64,000 bases of DNA, from contig JALIRH010000008.1 in the NCBI GenBank assembly GCA_023055505.1, positions 2,728,001-2,792,000 on the forward strand, in the 5' to 3' direction. The notes below the pieces were generated by a model that had not been told where the DNA came from, did not search any database, and worked only from the letters and a program-made list of their open reading frames with translations. How positions within the stretch are numbered: the first letter of the stretch is position 1; each line of letters begins with the position of its first letter. Source of the DNA: Callipepla californica brunnescens. Its lineage: Eukaryota > Chordata > Aves > Galliformes > Odontophoridae. This document shows, piece after piece, positions 1 to 12,379 of this stretch. Made by a program: the position numbers and the translations under genes.

Positions 1-1856
1 TCTGGCTTACATTAGTATCAGTGGAGGGCATCAACTTGCCTTACTGTTTTCCTTTAGCAGTACCTTTAGCTAGTTCCTGTGCTTATGGCTTTCCGTCACC
101 TGGACTGAGTAAGCACATGGATTGTACATTCTGGAATGGAGTCACAGAATGCTTTAGTTTGGGAGGGACCTTAAAGACCACCCATTTCCAAATGCCTGTC
201 ACAAGCAGAGACAGCTCCATCTAGATCAAGTTGCCCGATGCCCCTTCCAGCTTGACCTTGAATGAATGCCTCCAGGGCTGGGGCATCCACTGCTGCAGGC
301 AACCTGTGCCAGGGCCTCACCACTCATAAAAAATTATTTCTTCAGGATATCTTATCAGTATCTAAGTTGGACTGCTTTTACTTCTTCACTCTTTTATTAA
401 ATAGTGATAGTCTCTTCAGAGCTTGGTAGATCTCAAACATTTAGTGTATTTATAGCTTTCTTGCTGATAAAGGAAGCTTTGCCAGAAAAAATGAACTGGG
501 AGAGAGCTCATATTCTTCTAGTCACAGATGCAGATGTTACCTGAGAAGCTTTTCATAGATGTTCTGCCATTATTTAAGCTTTTCATCCTGCATTTGTATG
601 CAAGTCCTTAACTGACTTTGCAAGAGACAGCTGCACTATTCCTCGCCCTTTTCTTTATTTCTCTGTCCCCACCAGTGGTGATTCCTTTTAAAGGAGATGG
701 CTAGACTGCAGTTCTGTCTTCTACCAGCTCTATTCCAGAAATGAGATTCCTTTCCTTTCATCCAGGAGGGTGCAACTAAAAATGCTGACTTCATACTCTT
801 TACTAAAATCATTACTGGAAACTGGGTGCCTGTATCTTCAAGGTAAATGGCACTGTGAGGATGTTCTCCTCAGTACAATTTTAGAATTGCTTGCATGTTG
901 TTTTCTGTTACAGTGTTCCTCAAAACAGCTTCATTGTTCTGTGGCAGATGGCAGTTTCTGCTTTTGCCTGCCTTGCAATAGGGAGAAAGAAAAGATTTTG
1001 GGCATAAGATTGTAGCAGGAATCTTACTCCCCTCCTCCCCCTCTAGAAGCTGTATTTCTGCATAAGATGACTTAAATTCAAACAGTTCACTAAGTGAATC
1101 ATTACAAGTAGAATCTACAGCAGCTGATTATCAGCTCAAAATATATTAAACAATTTAGGTTTACAGGGAAAAAGTTTTACTCAGAAGTCTAAGGCAAGAA
1201 AGGGGCTATGATGGTGATCTGCTAAATCTGACTGTAAAAGTAGTCGTTTAATTTTACTGGAGTAGAAGTGTTGTGTCTTTGTGTACATAGTTTCTCATTA
1301 CAGGTGCATAACTGCTTTCAGAAAGTGACTGTTAACATGACAAGTATATGTGTAATAAATTATTTGTTGTTGAAAGTTTACTTCGTATGCCAGCATAAAA
1401 CACTTCTACTGTCCTGTCTATAATTTGCTGCCATTTATCAACTTTGAGTTATACTGTCAACTGTCTGTTTGTTTTGATTAAGACTAATATGGATGTTGAC
1501 GTGAACTGATGCTTAAAAAGTGGGAATTCAGTGATTCTGAATTCCTTGGCTTGATGGTGGCTTTTAAGTTATTTCTCAACAACTGTTGATAATGGAAAAT
1601 ATACATACCTGTCTGGATAATGCCCTAATCAGCGTGGTTCATTTTTATAGCTGACTTTGCTTTGACCTTGCAGGAGATGAGACTGGAGACCAGAGATCCC
1701 TTTTAGCCTGGCTTATTCTGTGATGTTTGTGTATATTTATGTGCGTGAGTGCATAAATGTGTGTAATATCTATTTATGATGTATAAGTATACGTTGTGTG
1801 ATGTCAGATCTCATAGCTATAATAAATTTTTCGTTCTGCTGGTTTTCTTTGCCCAG
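1..1856 (+). other. STAG1: Intron (3' part) upstream of the first exon in the window
   Basis: This non-coding sequence ends at a good acceptor: a T-rich tract followed by TTTGCCCAG at 1848-1856. It contains a CR1 fragment at about 131-372. Otherwise I see only AT-rich unique sequence. The open frames here (for example 770-1015) have no recognisable product and no splice context. The exon carrying the AT-hook must lie further upstream, outside the window. Confidence 0.85.
131..372 (-). mobile_element. CR1 LINE 3'-end fragment
   Basis: Read on the minus strand, this matches the 3' untranslated end of an avian CR1 retrotransposon that I know by pattern. On the plus strand the landmarks in order are GTCACAGAATG, GGGAGGGACCTTAAAGACCA, GGGGCATCCACTGCTG, GGCAACCTGTGCCAGGGCCTCACCAC and an ATTATTTCTTCAGGATATC block. 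It is 5'-truncated, as nearly all CR1 copies are, and carries many substitutions, so it is an old insertion. No coding capacity remains. The limits are approximate because the edges fade into unique sequence. Confidence 0.85.
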
Positions 1857-2021
1857 TCTGCCACTAAGAAACCTCGGAAGTCTCCAGGAGACAAAGGTCG
1901 TTCTGAATCTGGAGCTAGAGGAGCGAGTCGTGGAAGAGCTAATGGCCACCCTCAGCAGAATGGAGAAGGGGATCCCGTCACTTTGTTTGAGGTGGTTAAG
2001 CTGGGAAAGAGTGCTATGCAG
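1857..2021 (+). CDS. STAG1: STAG1 internal exon: basic linker after the AT-hook and start of the conserved core
   Basis: This exon of 165 nt (55 codons) is in phase 0 at both ends. The acceptor is TTTGCCCAG and the donor CAG|GTAAAA. It begins with [14 protein letters not shown] and ends with [13 protein letters not shown], about residues 45-99 of human STAG1. The first half is a low-complexity basic, Gly/Ser/Arg-rich linker directly downstream of the AT-hook, which lies in an exon outside the window. From memory, the linker differs from human at several positions, for example GDKGRSES against GEKSRIEA, while [13 protein letters not shown] and everything after it is conserved. The second half begins the helical core. 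The AT-hook region of SA1 is known to support DNA binding at telomeres. The TCT at 1857-1859 encodes the first serine. Upstream in-frame ATGs at 1776-1856 are intronic. Confidence 0.95.
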
Positions 2022-3436
2022 GTAAAATACCTAACTGTGTTACACCTTCAGATTGCAGGGTATCCCGGCTGTAGGAGTCCAATCTAAGCTATGCTTTTGT
2101 AAATGCTTGGATTTTTTTCATAAGCTGTATTGGTCCAATAAACTTTCACATTTAATGTTATCTTAGTCTGTATATGATAAGGCACAGAGTGTGCTGTGTT
2201 CCAGCTGGGGGCTGTTACACATCTCAGAGGCATGCAGCAGTTCAGAAAGTCACTAGTTCAGTTGAATTGACAAGTATTTTGATGATTGTTTTTCAGCTGA
2301 AAGTGCATGTTGGTATCAAGCAGTCCATTAAACAGTAACCTGTAGTAAGTTTTACAGGAAGGCAAAGTATAAAATGATACTATTATTGGATACAGAGCTT
2401 TTTGTTTTCCTGCTTTTTTTTTTCCAAATAGCTGCTGGCACACTTTTGAAATACTTTCTACTTGCATCCTTCTTGCTGTCTCCACCACAACTACAGAATA
2501 AAACTAAACTAGTTGCCCAGACTTCCTCTCTAACCGAGGAGCAAAGATCGACACACCCTGAAGGCAAATTTTCCATTGTAAGATGAATATCTAAGATAGC
2601 TCCATTGAAATGCCTCTGGAAATGTTTCTTATTTCTCTGTTTTGATCTCATACTGAGGTCTTAAAGTTATCTGTTAGTCCAGATGAGGCCCGTCTGAAGA
2701 ACCTCAATAGGTGATTACTTTTGACAGTGTTTGTATGCTTCTAGTAAGTCGCTGTGCTTCAGCTATTCCTTTTTGGCACACAAAGGAGGAATGGTGGGCT
2801 CAGAATACTGATAACCCATTGCTGTTAAAAGCTGACAGTGGTTACTGCTGAAGGACTGTGGAGGAAGGCCTCCTTTATTTTGTATTTCAACAAAACTGGC
2901 CTCGTGCAGCATCAGCATCAGTTCGTGCGTTTTGATTTCGTGGGGCTGACGTGAGAAAAATTATAAACTAGGAGAATCACGGTCAAAATCTCGTTTTCAT
3001 TAATTTTAGCAAACCTTATAACTCAAGTCTGATATAGTCCTCCACATGCATGAAAGCTATAGAATGTTTTCTCTGAATTTCGAGTCTGTGCTGTAGGATG
3101 TTGTTCTTCGTATTTGCTGTGTTTACCATTGTGCAGGATTGTCCCTTCTTATCTAGTAGGTGAAGACAGAACAAATGTACTCCTAACAAAACGACAGGTT
3201 CTGTGAGCCTCTCCTCTCTACGTGTCTTACGTCGAGGCTTCCAACTTGCCTGGATTTCAATGCTTTTTCAAATTTCATTTTTGGCAGGATTTGAGGAAAC
3301 ATCTGGAGTCTATTTTCTGGTTTTACTGCAGCACTGAACATATATTATGCTTTACGTAGTATGTTTGTCTTAGAGTTACTGATATTTGCAGAAGCCAGAT
3401 GAGAAGTAGTGAGTGATTGCTTTGATATTTGATGAC

Positions 3437-3462
3437 TGTGTGTGTGTGCGTGTGTGTGTGTG
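3437..3462. repeat. (TG)n microsatellite, interrupted once
   Basis: This is a 26-nt run of TG dinucleotides with a single T-to-C change at 3449. It makes short spurious His/Thr-rich frames on the minus strand. Confidence 0.95.
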
Positions 3463-6400
3463 GAATTGAATGATATATTTTATCTATTTCAAAGGCTATG
3501 CCAACTGAAGTCTTCCTCAAATTAAATTCTGGAAAGAAATAATCTGCATGTTTGTATTAAGAAACCTTTGGAATTCAAATAAAGAGGAGTTGTTTTAAGA
3601 AATGTAATAGTTATGTAAAAATATACAAGGGGTGTGTTTATATGCATGTGCTGGCATGCTTAAAACATGCTCAGCCTGTATCTCATACACATGAGAAAAA
3701 AGTAGATAGCGCATTTGAAGCTGTTCCTAAGAAGTAAACAAAAAGGAGAGGAGTAGGCAGGTTCAGCTGAAGGCTGGAGCATAAATGCCCCACATTTCAG
3801 GGCTGCATTTAGGAACTATGCAGTAGTAGTAGTATGCACTAATGCTGTAGTGGGGAAGAGGATGCAGTTATAACGTGGTTAAATTATTGTTACTTTGAAT
3901 GTCTGGATGATAATGCCACATGAAACAAAGGTGATAGTCTAGGGGTTTTATAAAACAATTAGGAATGCTTGGCTTTCTTTTTTTCTTTTTTAGCTCATAG
4001 ATTTGATGCAGTTTTTTGTTGTGGCTTTTTTTTAGCAATTTGTCAGTATTGTCAATTTTCAGAGAAATGACATGTATTTGCGTGTCAGAACCTATTATTT
4101 TCTGATATTTAGTTATTTTTCTGTAATATGAGCCTGCTTTCGTTGTAATGCTCTTCAGTTTGCTTCCAGCAATGAAAAACAGAAAAATTCAATTATATAG
4201 TTTCAAATTACATGGGAAATTTATTTCATGTGCTTTCATTTCTGATCTGCCTACTCCAGCTGTTTGCTCTCAGGACACATTTTAGTTGGTAGATTTTTTC
4301 TGGCTTAGTGTTGCCAGCTCCTGGAAGTCTAGCTGAGTAGTTGTATTCAGTTCTCACTTAATTTTTTCTCCTCTGTTTTGGTTCACACTGCAAGCTTACT
4401 GCTGTTCAGTTCTTCCAGGGAAGCAAAGTTGTGTTAATATTGTTTTTTTTTGAGTATGTATGATTTCAGAGATGCTTTTTGCCTATAGATCTTTGCCATT
4501 TTTATGAAGTGTTAGCTGTATCCATTATGTTAAGTCTCATTTGAACTCTGTAAATCAATCTGATGCTCACATTAGCCCAGTACTGGGTTGTTGGTTTTGG
4601 TTTCAATTTGTTTTTTAACCTTTTGTATGGTTAATTGCTTCAGAAGTTGGCAGTTCTCTTTGTATGCAGTGCAGGATGATCTTACTGTTTTCTGATGCTA
4701 CATTCCTTTAATCCAGTAAGACTGTCCATAGCCCTATTTAGGCACATGTTTTTCTTTTGCAGATGTGACGCTCTTCTCCTTTTCACCATTTGTCTCTTTT
4801 CTTTACCTTGAATGCTGGATGCAGGTATACCCAGTATATTTCCCCTCTTTAAGTTCTGTAGACAGATAAGACTATCATCATTTCTCATGTTGTGCTAAAC
4901 TGCCTGAGCTGACATTGGTGGGAGTGAAGGATGTGGATTAATGCCCACCCACCAGCACCACAGCTGAGCCCCTGGTACACAGGCTGTAGCTGAGGATTTC
5001 AAGGGCCCTTCTGCACTGCTCTCTGACCCCAGCATTAAGTCAGCACTGAAGAGCACGTGCTGATCTGCTGTTTTGTTTAGGCTGCAAGCTGAACATTTCT
5101 TATGGGTCACTTATGTCCAGTTAGAGGTAATAAAGTTTATGCTTCTGTGTTGGTCCAGCCAGTTGTGGAAGCGTTTTGCTTTCATGTATACAAAGGAGAT
5201 TTGTGCCTCTCCCAGAAAACCAGAGATAATCATCAGTAATCATACAAGACATTTGGTACTGAAACATAAACAGGTCTGTGCTGAGATTGCATTATGTGCA
5301 CTGCCATTTACCCTTATCTGTAGTGAACTGCAAACATCAGTTTCAATGTTCATTTTTGACCCCTCTGCTTATGCTCAGCTAATAAAATATACGTCAGTGT
5401 TGAGCAGTCATGGTTCAGAGTAAAAGCATCCACATTATATGCCAACGTGCATTTTAGGCTATTTATCCTAAGAGAGTATTTTTAGGTTGAAGTGGAATTT
5501 GGCATTGTTCTACTAGTTCTTTTTTGTCTCCCCAGAAGTCAGGAACATAGCTTGTTCTTTACTTTTCTTATCCACCCACTTAGGCACACGTAGTTTTGTG
5601 TGCTGTGAAGTTCCCTCCCTATTCAAGTGCAGGTACCTTTGCAGCACTGCTTACCTTGTCATGAGAGGAAGTTTTCTTTGTTTCTTGTGTTTCCGTTCCA
5701 TGCAGTTATTTCTTCTTTGTCTGGGAAGTTCACATATCAGAGCAGGAACACTAATTAATAGCGGTGTAAAATATTTCTGAAACGTTAGCAATGCTTTCAG
5801 TACTGTACTGGTTTCAGTGTTTATCCACTTGTCCTCGTTGTGGACCGTGGAGTTTGAAATTAGTACCTGCAAAAATGAAGGGTACACATCCCTTGTAATT
5901 ACATTTGTACTGCTGGAAATGTAAAAAAGGAAGAGCAGGTATTCGACCGCTTGGAGCAATGCCTTTTTTTCTTTTTTTTTCAATGCATTAGCATCTTACT
6001 GCAAGTTCCTATTATCATATTCCTTTTAGACTGAGTTTAGCCTCCAAGATCTGTATAGAACCATGACGCCAATATTCTTTGTTGATGGAAATTCCCAGTT
6101 CCTGCTGAATCTTCTTGTGTCACTTGGAGGTGTCACTTGTATTGGATAGAGTTTACATATCTTGTTGATATGGCATATCCTGTTCTGCTGAAATGGTTTT
6201 TGGATTTGCATGGCATTTAGGGCAGAAATAAGCTATTATGGTCTGTACACTACTCCCTTGCATAGGTCAGGCCATAGAATTGCACCCATTCCTGTACTGA
6301 GCCAACACCTTTGCCAGCCCCTTTTGTATAGTAATAATGATTTTAGTTTCAGTTAGGGTGTGCTAACCTGAACAACTGTAGAGAATCCTAAGTCTGAACC

Positions 6401-6517
6401 TTTATAGTTCCCCCTCCGGTCTTGCTGCAGAAGCTTTTTGCACACCTGGTGTTCACAGGACCCTTGGCTGGTGCAGGAGGGGCACTGGCCTTGGGGAGGC
6501 TGTCTTCTCCCCCACCC

Positions 6518-6520
<3 letters not shown>

Positions 6521-6560
<40 letters not shown>

Positions 6561-6586
6561 CACACACACACACACACACAACACAC
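6521..6586. repeat. (AC)n microsatellite with two phase slips
   Basis: About 66 nt of pure AC dinucleotide run is broken by AA at 6559-6560 and at 6580-6581. The longest uninterrupted block is about 19 units, long enough to be length-polymorphic. It accounts for the His-Thr and Val-Cys repeats in four overlapping open frames here, which are not genes. Confidence 0.97.
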
Positions 6587-9500
6587 CCTAGAGGACAAAG
6601 CTGCTGCTCAGGTGTGTTATCTCCTAGCGAAGGAGGCTGACAGCATGCTGAGTCCCAGAGCCTGTGCAGCATTGCCAGCTGCTTCCCAGCACGTTCAGCT
6701 TGGATTAGGCTTTGCTTTGCTTACTTCTCAACTCCCTGAAACTTTGCCATACAGTTATTTTAATTGCGTAATGATTGTGCAGTATAATCTCTGTGATCCT
6801 TAGACCTCTCAGTGGCTCTAGTTAAGAACTGTTGCTGCCTGCCTTCTTCCTTCTTGCATAAACTAAGGCTGCTGTGGATCAGTTTGGTCCCACCTTCTCT
6901 CACACCTACAGCTGGTGTTTTTTACACTTTTCTTGTGTATTTTGTAGTCATACCCAGAAGGAGATACATGGCACTGGGATGGATATTTTTCAGCTGGATC
7001 AGCTCTCTGATTCAGCTCATCTCTGGCAGCAGCTCAGACTTATTCTTGGTTGAAATGAATGTATAACTACGATCATATCTACTTTATTTAGGAGGAATTG
7101 TATTTTACATATATTCCTTGTTACTTGAGCTTAAAAGTATAAACATTCTAGCTCTGACTGGATCATCGTGGAAGCCCAATATCCTATCACTGGCAAAGGC
7201 AAATAAGAAAGATATATTTTGGGAATTCTCCCTACCTCAGATTGTTTGCAGCTCAGAGTGAATGTCCTTTCTGTGTTTACAGTAGCCTTAATGGCTTTTT
7301 TCTCCCTGACTTTGTCTGTTCTCCATATTCTCTTCAATGGATAGTGTCTCTGCATCTACCTTGTCTATTTCAGGAAGTCAAGGTCCTTGCTAAAGACTTA
7401 ACAGTGTACAAACTTAAGGATAGTAAGTATCATTCCTTTTTTTTTATGTTGAAGGCATAGCTTATTTGTCCTTTAATGTATTGTAACAGCGCTGAATAAT
7501 GAATGGATAATGACATGGGATTTTACCAGACTGTCTCAGAAACTCACAAGGAGTTTTAAATATGTATTCTCTAAAGTTTACAGAATAAAATAACTGCAAC
7601 TATTATTGCATTTTTTATTAGTATTTAGTTTTGATACTGGTAGATGGATTTTTCTTCAACCTCGTCTTGGTTTGCTGTTAGTTATATGGTGCTGGTTTAA
7701 AAAGGAAAAATCAGAACCAGGTACATGCTCTCATGCTTGTACTAGCAGCAGTTTAGCTGCCAAATTAAACATTAATTGAAGATGCATCCCTTAATACCAA
7801 ATAAATTTCTGTAGTCGTCACACAGTACTTCCTTTCCCACGTGTAATTCACAGTTGATGATTTTGCAACTGGGGTGAACAGTGCAGTGTGCCATTTATAC
7901 CTGAAAATACCCACTATAGTTAAAGCCAGATACATTTTTTACTCTGGAATGTTGGCCTTTTTTTTTGAGTATCTGAGATGATACGTGAATTCTTTCTAGA
8001 TAGCATTAGCTAAAGAAGTTGAAATGTGGTTTTTAATAAATTGACGATTTTCTTATTGGAATAGCTGATTTTGTTTCTGGTCTCCTCTAGTGATTTTCAA
8101 ATCTCATGTACAATGCATATGACTTTTTTGTGCTTTGTAGCATCTCAGAACCATTTGTGCCCACGATAGGCCCAATTTAAATAGACAGAGCCCTTTAGAA
8201 ATTGTGTAATATGTAAACTGTGAGGGATGAGCAACTACACAAAGTCTGTACCATTGTAGAAAATGGACTTGGTATGAGGCTGCTGCAGTCTGCCCTTGTT
8301 TGCTGAAGATTGAAGTGAGGAGGTCCCATTCTGAGTGGTGTAGACGTGCTGTAGCAAGGGTATGCGTCCTTGGTGGTTCCTGTAATTTTAATCCATCTGC
8401 AAGAATGATTTTTCCAGTACCTATTATGCGTAAAAGAGTAATGCCACCTAAATCATGCCATTGTAATACTCTTAGGGAATTAAATATTTGTCTTTCAGAA
8501 GTGGTTATGTTTCCAACTGAATTTTTCCATATAACATGTTAGGGTACTTGCCCCACATAATGACAGTTAGAGCCCACTGCTCTGCAAAATGCCAAACACA
8601 GATGCCTCTGCATGGAGAGCGTGAGTCCTTTTGTTTTATTGGAAAGAAACCACTTGAGGATTTTATTCCTTTACTCTCCATGCTTCAAGGAAAAAAGAAA
8701 TGTTACGTAGATAAGCTCTGCATAAACAGATTTTCTTGACTTTACTGCTAGAGAACAAGAATCAGCATTACATTAAAACAAGATTTAAAATAATCATTTT
8801 GGCTTGTTGGAAAATGCTCTCTAGGAGTTAGTGAACCAGGAACTCTCTTAATTTAAAATAACCATTTTTAGAGGAAAAACGATAAATTGCAGCTTTTCGA
8901 TCTACAGCTCTGTTTTATTAACCTTACATTAGTTCTTTCTGTGGGTGTTTGTTTCTGCCTGCCATTAGGAATGCAATCAGTCATCTGGAAGTCTAGTGCA
9001 CAGTCTTAAATTGCGTGTAGTTTGACATGCCAGGCGCTACCTTCTCCCTGCTAACTCTGTAATTACCTCTGTCTTCACAAAATTTGACCCTAAAAGACTA
9101 TTAAAAAAAAATAATAAGGAAAAAGAGATGTAGGCTTACTTCAAGAACTTTATACAGAACATCACAGGTCATTTGTACTTCAGTTTCTTTCCCTGTATTC
9201 TTATTTTAACTGTTCTTTTAAGTTATTCTCACCACCTGTTAAAAGCATTTTCTAGCTTTTGTCTTTTTTAGGCTGTTCTTTATACAGATCATTGAAGTCA
9301 TAATTTCACTGTGCTTTCTGTTTCAATAAGCTTAGAATTTCTTTTATTAACAGCTCATTGGCAGAAGACCTTAGTATATGCCATGTTGTATGCTTTCATT
9401 TTATTTTTTGAGCCTTCAGTACCAACACACTGGGCACCCATCCCCAAGTCATATTTTGTCTGTTGCATTCAGTGTAAGTGAAGCGTGTCCATGGTCAGCT

Positions 9501-10320
9501 GAATTATTGAATTGTTCCTTATTGCTGATTTCCCGTAGTGAGCAGTGGACTCAGATCTTTCACTTGAGCATCCTCTTTGGATATAGTGTTTGCTTTCTGT
9601 TGGTAGCACTGCTGCCAAATTGTTGCTTAATTTGAATTGTGAAATAGCTTTATGAAATGAACCCTCATTAATATTTAGAGAGACTGTGCTAATTTACATG
9701 AGTTAGCAAAGTATCGTCGGCAGTTAGTCCCTGCGGTTCCTTCAGCATGTAATGCTTCTGAGTGTTGTAATGTTCTTGCACTGCAGGAATATGAAATTGA
9801 TTCATAGCTGAAAAGCCTCCAGGAGGTAATAAGATAATGAGCTTCATTTTTTTCATTCACTGCCTCAGACTTTTGGTTTTACTGGCATTTGAACCTGTTA
9901 TTTCCCTTCAGTTATAAAAAGCGTTCTCATTTATCTTTGGGCAGACTGAGATGTGAAGGTCAGTATATCTGTAAAGATTCCATGATTGATTCTAAGTTAT
10001 TTATTCAGATTGTGGATCTGTTTTGTTACTTCCTTAACTTTCTTCATGCTTCTGATTTTTTTACTTAATAGCCTTGTTAAATTCTGTCTTTCAATGCTAC
10101 CTGGCAGGTTTTTAAGCAGAGTCATCTGTGAGATCCTGTGAAAAGCAGTTACAGAATGCTTAAAATCTCTGTCCTGACCACCCTGTTCGTGATATATCAT
10201 CTATCATCTTGATTCTTCACTCAATTCTCATAAGAATAGAAGCATTTTTCAATTAAAAAAATACTGAAAGAATTAATTTCTATAGCATGGACTCATTAAC
10301 AGTGGCTGAGTTGTGGTGCA

Positions 10321-10387
10321 TCTGTGTGTGTATATATGTATATCTGTAGCATATATATATATGGATGTACTGTGTGTGCATATATAG
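10321..10387. repeat. Compound TG/TA simple repeat
   Basis: The sequence alternates short TGTG and TATATA blocks with interruptions, ending in TGTGTGTGCATATATAG. It is purine-pyrimidine alternating over most of its length. It is a degenerate microsatellite. Confidence 0.85.
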
Positions 10388-11745
10388 CTGCTTTCTTAGG
10401 GCAGAGAACTAGAAGGGCTCGTGTGGGTGTTGCTGGAGTGATTGCTTACTCCGGTCTGCTAGTGAAAATGAGAAGCTAAAGAGTTTTTCATCTACTTTCT
10501 CATTTGTTGTCCATCATAATGTTGCCAGGGGCCTTTTCTTTGTTGTGTACATTCACAGTGTTTGGTGAATCCAGAAAGCGTTGGTTTCCTGCACCTGGAG
10601 AACTTGTACTGTAGATCTCATGCTTCCTGGGAATGCTGGATTTATCTTGCTAGGTGCCGTTTTCCGTGTGGTAGATCACCACTCTCTGCTGCATCTGAAA
10701 GTAACAGCATCTGGCAGCAGACAGGTACCACCAGAAGAAGTCGTGCAGTCTGTTTGTGCACCTTTCCTGAGTGTTTTGCTGAATTAGGCAGCAAGGCTGT
10801 GGGGTGAATTCTTCTGGTGGGTGAAGCTGACTTGCAGCTGCCTCTTTTCGAAAGAGCTCTCTGAGCCTTCCTTCCCATGGTTCCTTCACTCCAGCATCAA
10901 TCCTGTGTCTGAGAGAGATGACAGGGAAGGGGCCAGGTTGTTGCTATGAGAATTGTTCATGTGGTTTGTTGCTTGCTTATGTCTGAGAAGCCCTTGAATA
11001 TGGGAGGATTGGAAGGAGAGTAATGACAAGATCAGTTATGACTGGAAGGGTTGGTTTTAACTTGTGGACTGTCAGTGAGAAGTCCTTGTTTTTAATAGGA
11101 GTCTTTCCCTCTATGCATGTTTAGCAAAAAGAAATTCCTTTTCTGGCACTGATTCGTTGTTGCGCCCATTGCTGCACTATTGCCTGCCCAATTTGTTTTT
11201 CTCCCATTCATCCTCTTTTCCCAGTTTTTGGATTACTGCTGTTTTTTCTTGGTTCAGTTGTCTCTATTTTGGGTCTGGTGTGTATCTTTTTTTTTTTTTT
11301 TTCATCCAAGTGTTTTCTGGTTTATAGTTCTTTTCTGTTACATCAAAAGTTAACAGTTTGATTGGGTTCCAACTGTTGTAGCATATGTAGTCTGGCTTCA
11401 TTATCTCCTGTTGCCTTAAACTGTAATCTCTAAAAAAAAAAACAACCACCCTACCAATAAGCATGCCAAATGTACATGAGGGGTTGAATTGTGTAGATGT
11501 ACGGGTGCTACTTCCATGTTGATACACTGGAAGTACCTGCCCTCCTCATGTTCAGGGGTTAGTGAGCACAGTCTGTGTGGCTGTGTAACAGCACCGAGGG
11601 GTGAGGTGCCCCTTGTCACACCCAATCTCCCCAGGCAGTCAGCCTTAAGCAGCAGTTACCCTGCTTCAGTGTGTTCCTGTTCTGGACAGGTTGATCATAC
11701 TGTTGATTCTACCCAATACTGATTATATATGTAAATGTAAGTCTG

Positions 11746-12379
11746 TAGGTTGCTCCAAAAGTAACGCCTCTTATTTATTTATGTGGAAACTAAAACAATG
11801 AGAACCACAGGACCATTGGATAGAGCAAAGTATCAGCCACAAAACACTATTTTTCAACATAACCACCACCATCAGCCTTTTTTGCCAGCAATGAACAAGA
11901 GCCTATGTGCTGCACACATAATCACAGAGTTGTAGGGGTTGGAAGGGACCTCTAGAGATCATCAAGTCCAGCCCCCACGCCAAAGCAGCTCCCTAAGCCA
12001 GGTTGCACAGGTAGGCAACCAGGTGGGTATGTACCAGCAGAGTTGACTGTTGTTGCCTCTGCTTAATAGCACCACCCACCCTTCAGTGTGCTACGTTCAC
12101 TGTTTGGTATCCAGAAACATTCAGCAAGAGTCAGTGAATATCACTGGCTGCTATTTTTTCCACGTGGAGAAATTCAGTGACACATCTTTGTTTCATCTGC
12201 ACTTCTGTGTCAGGCACCATTTCTCAGACTGCCCCTTTGCTGCCATCTGTCACGCAGCAACAAGATACAACAGAATAGTGTTGGGAAGGTTCAGCCTCTG
12301 CTGCCATCCCACCAATATCTGCCTCTGGTTATCAAGGGCCAGCCTCATACAATAGGAGGTATTGCTTTTGGAGCAGCCA
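11746..12379 (-). mobile_element. Galluhop-type mariner transposon, copy 1, interrupted by a CR1
   Basis: The ends are imperfect inverted repeats: GTTGCTCCAAAAGTAACGCC on the left and TTGCTTTTGGAGCAGCCA on the right. The body shares long blocks with the copies at 24680 and 43183, such as the region around TCAACATAACCACCACC and CATTCAGCAAGAGTCAGTGAATATCAC. Without the roughly 115-nt CR1 insert at 11917-12031 it is about 520 nt, shorter than an autonomous mariner (about 1.3 kb), so it is a deleted, immobile copy. The minus strand carries a decayed transposase N-terminal segment. The family name is from memory of chicken repeats. Identification as a mariner-type inverted-repeat element is firmer than the name. 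Confidence 0.82.
11917..12031 (-). mobile_element. CR1 LINE 3' end nested inside the Galluhop copy
   Basis: The plus-strand order ATCACAGAGTTGTAGGGGTT, GGAAGGGACCTCTAGAGATC, ATCAAGTCCAGCCCCC, AAAGCAGCTCCCTAAGC and GGTTGCACAGGTAGGCAACC is the reverse complement of the well-known CR1 3' terminus. Flanking sequence on both sides aligns with the other two Galluhop copies, so the CR1 inserted after that transposon. It is strongly 5'-truncated, with only about 115 nt retained. Confidence 0.88.

Noticed and set aside
1776..2087. Open frame with ATG at 1776 running into the first STAG1 exon
   Set aside because: The part before 1857 is intron with a good acceptor, and the part after 2021 is past the donor. 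The ATG is not a start codon of STAG1, whose N-terminus lies further upstream.
4890..5110. GC-richer segment with open frames on both strands
   Set aside because: I suspected an old repeat or LTR piece, but it has no terminal repeats or recognisable family landmarks.
6353..6803. Overlapping frames with Val-Cys or His-Thr repeats
   Set aside because: They are produced by the (AC)n microsatellite at 6521-6586.
10562..10889. Overlapping frames on both strands, one reading like a globular peptide (GNAGFILLGAVFRVVDHH)
   Set aside because: I considered a retrocopy, but I recognise no parent gene, polyA tail or flanking duplication. GC content is slightly raised and open frames on both strands fit chance.
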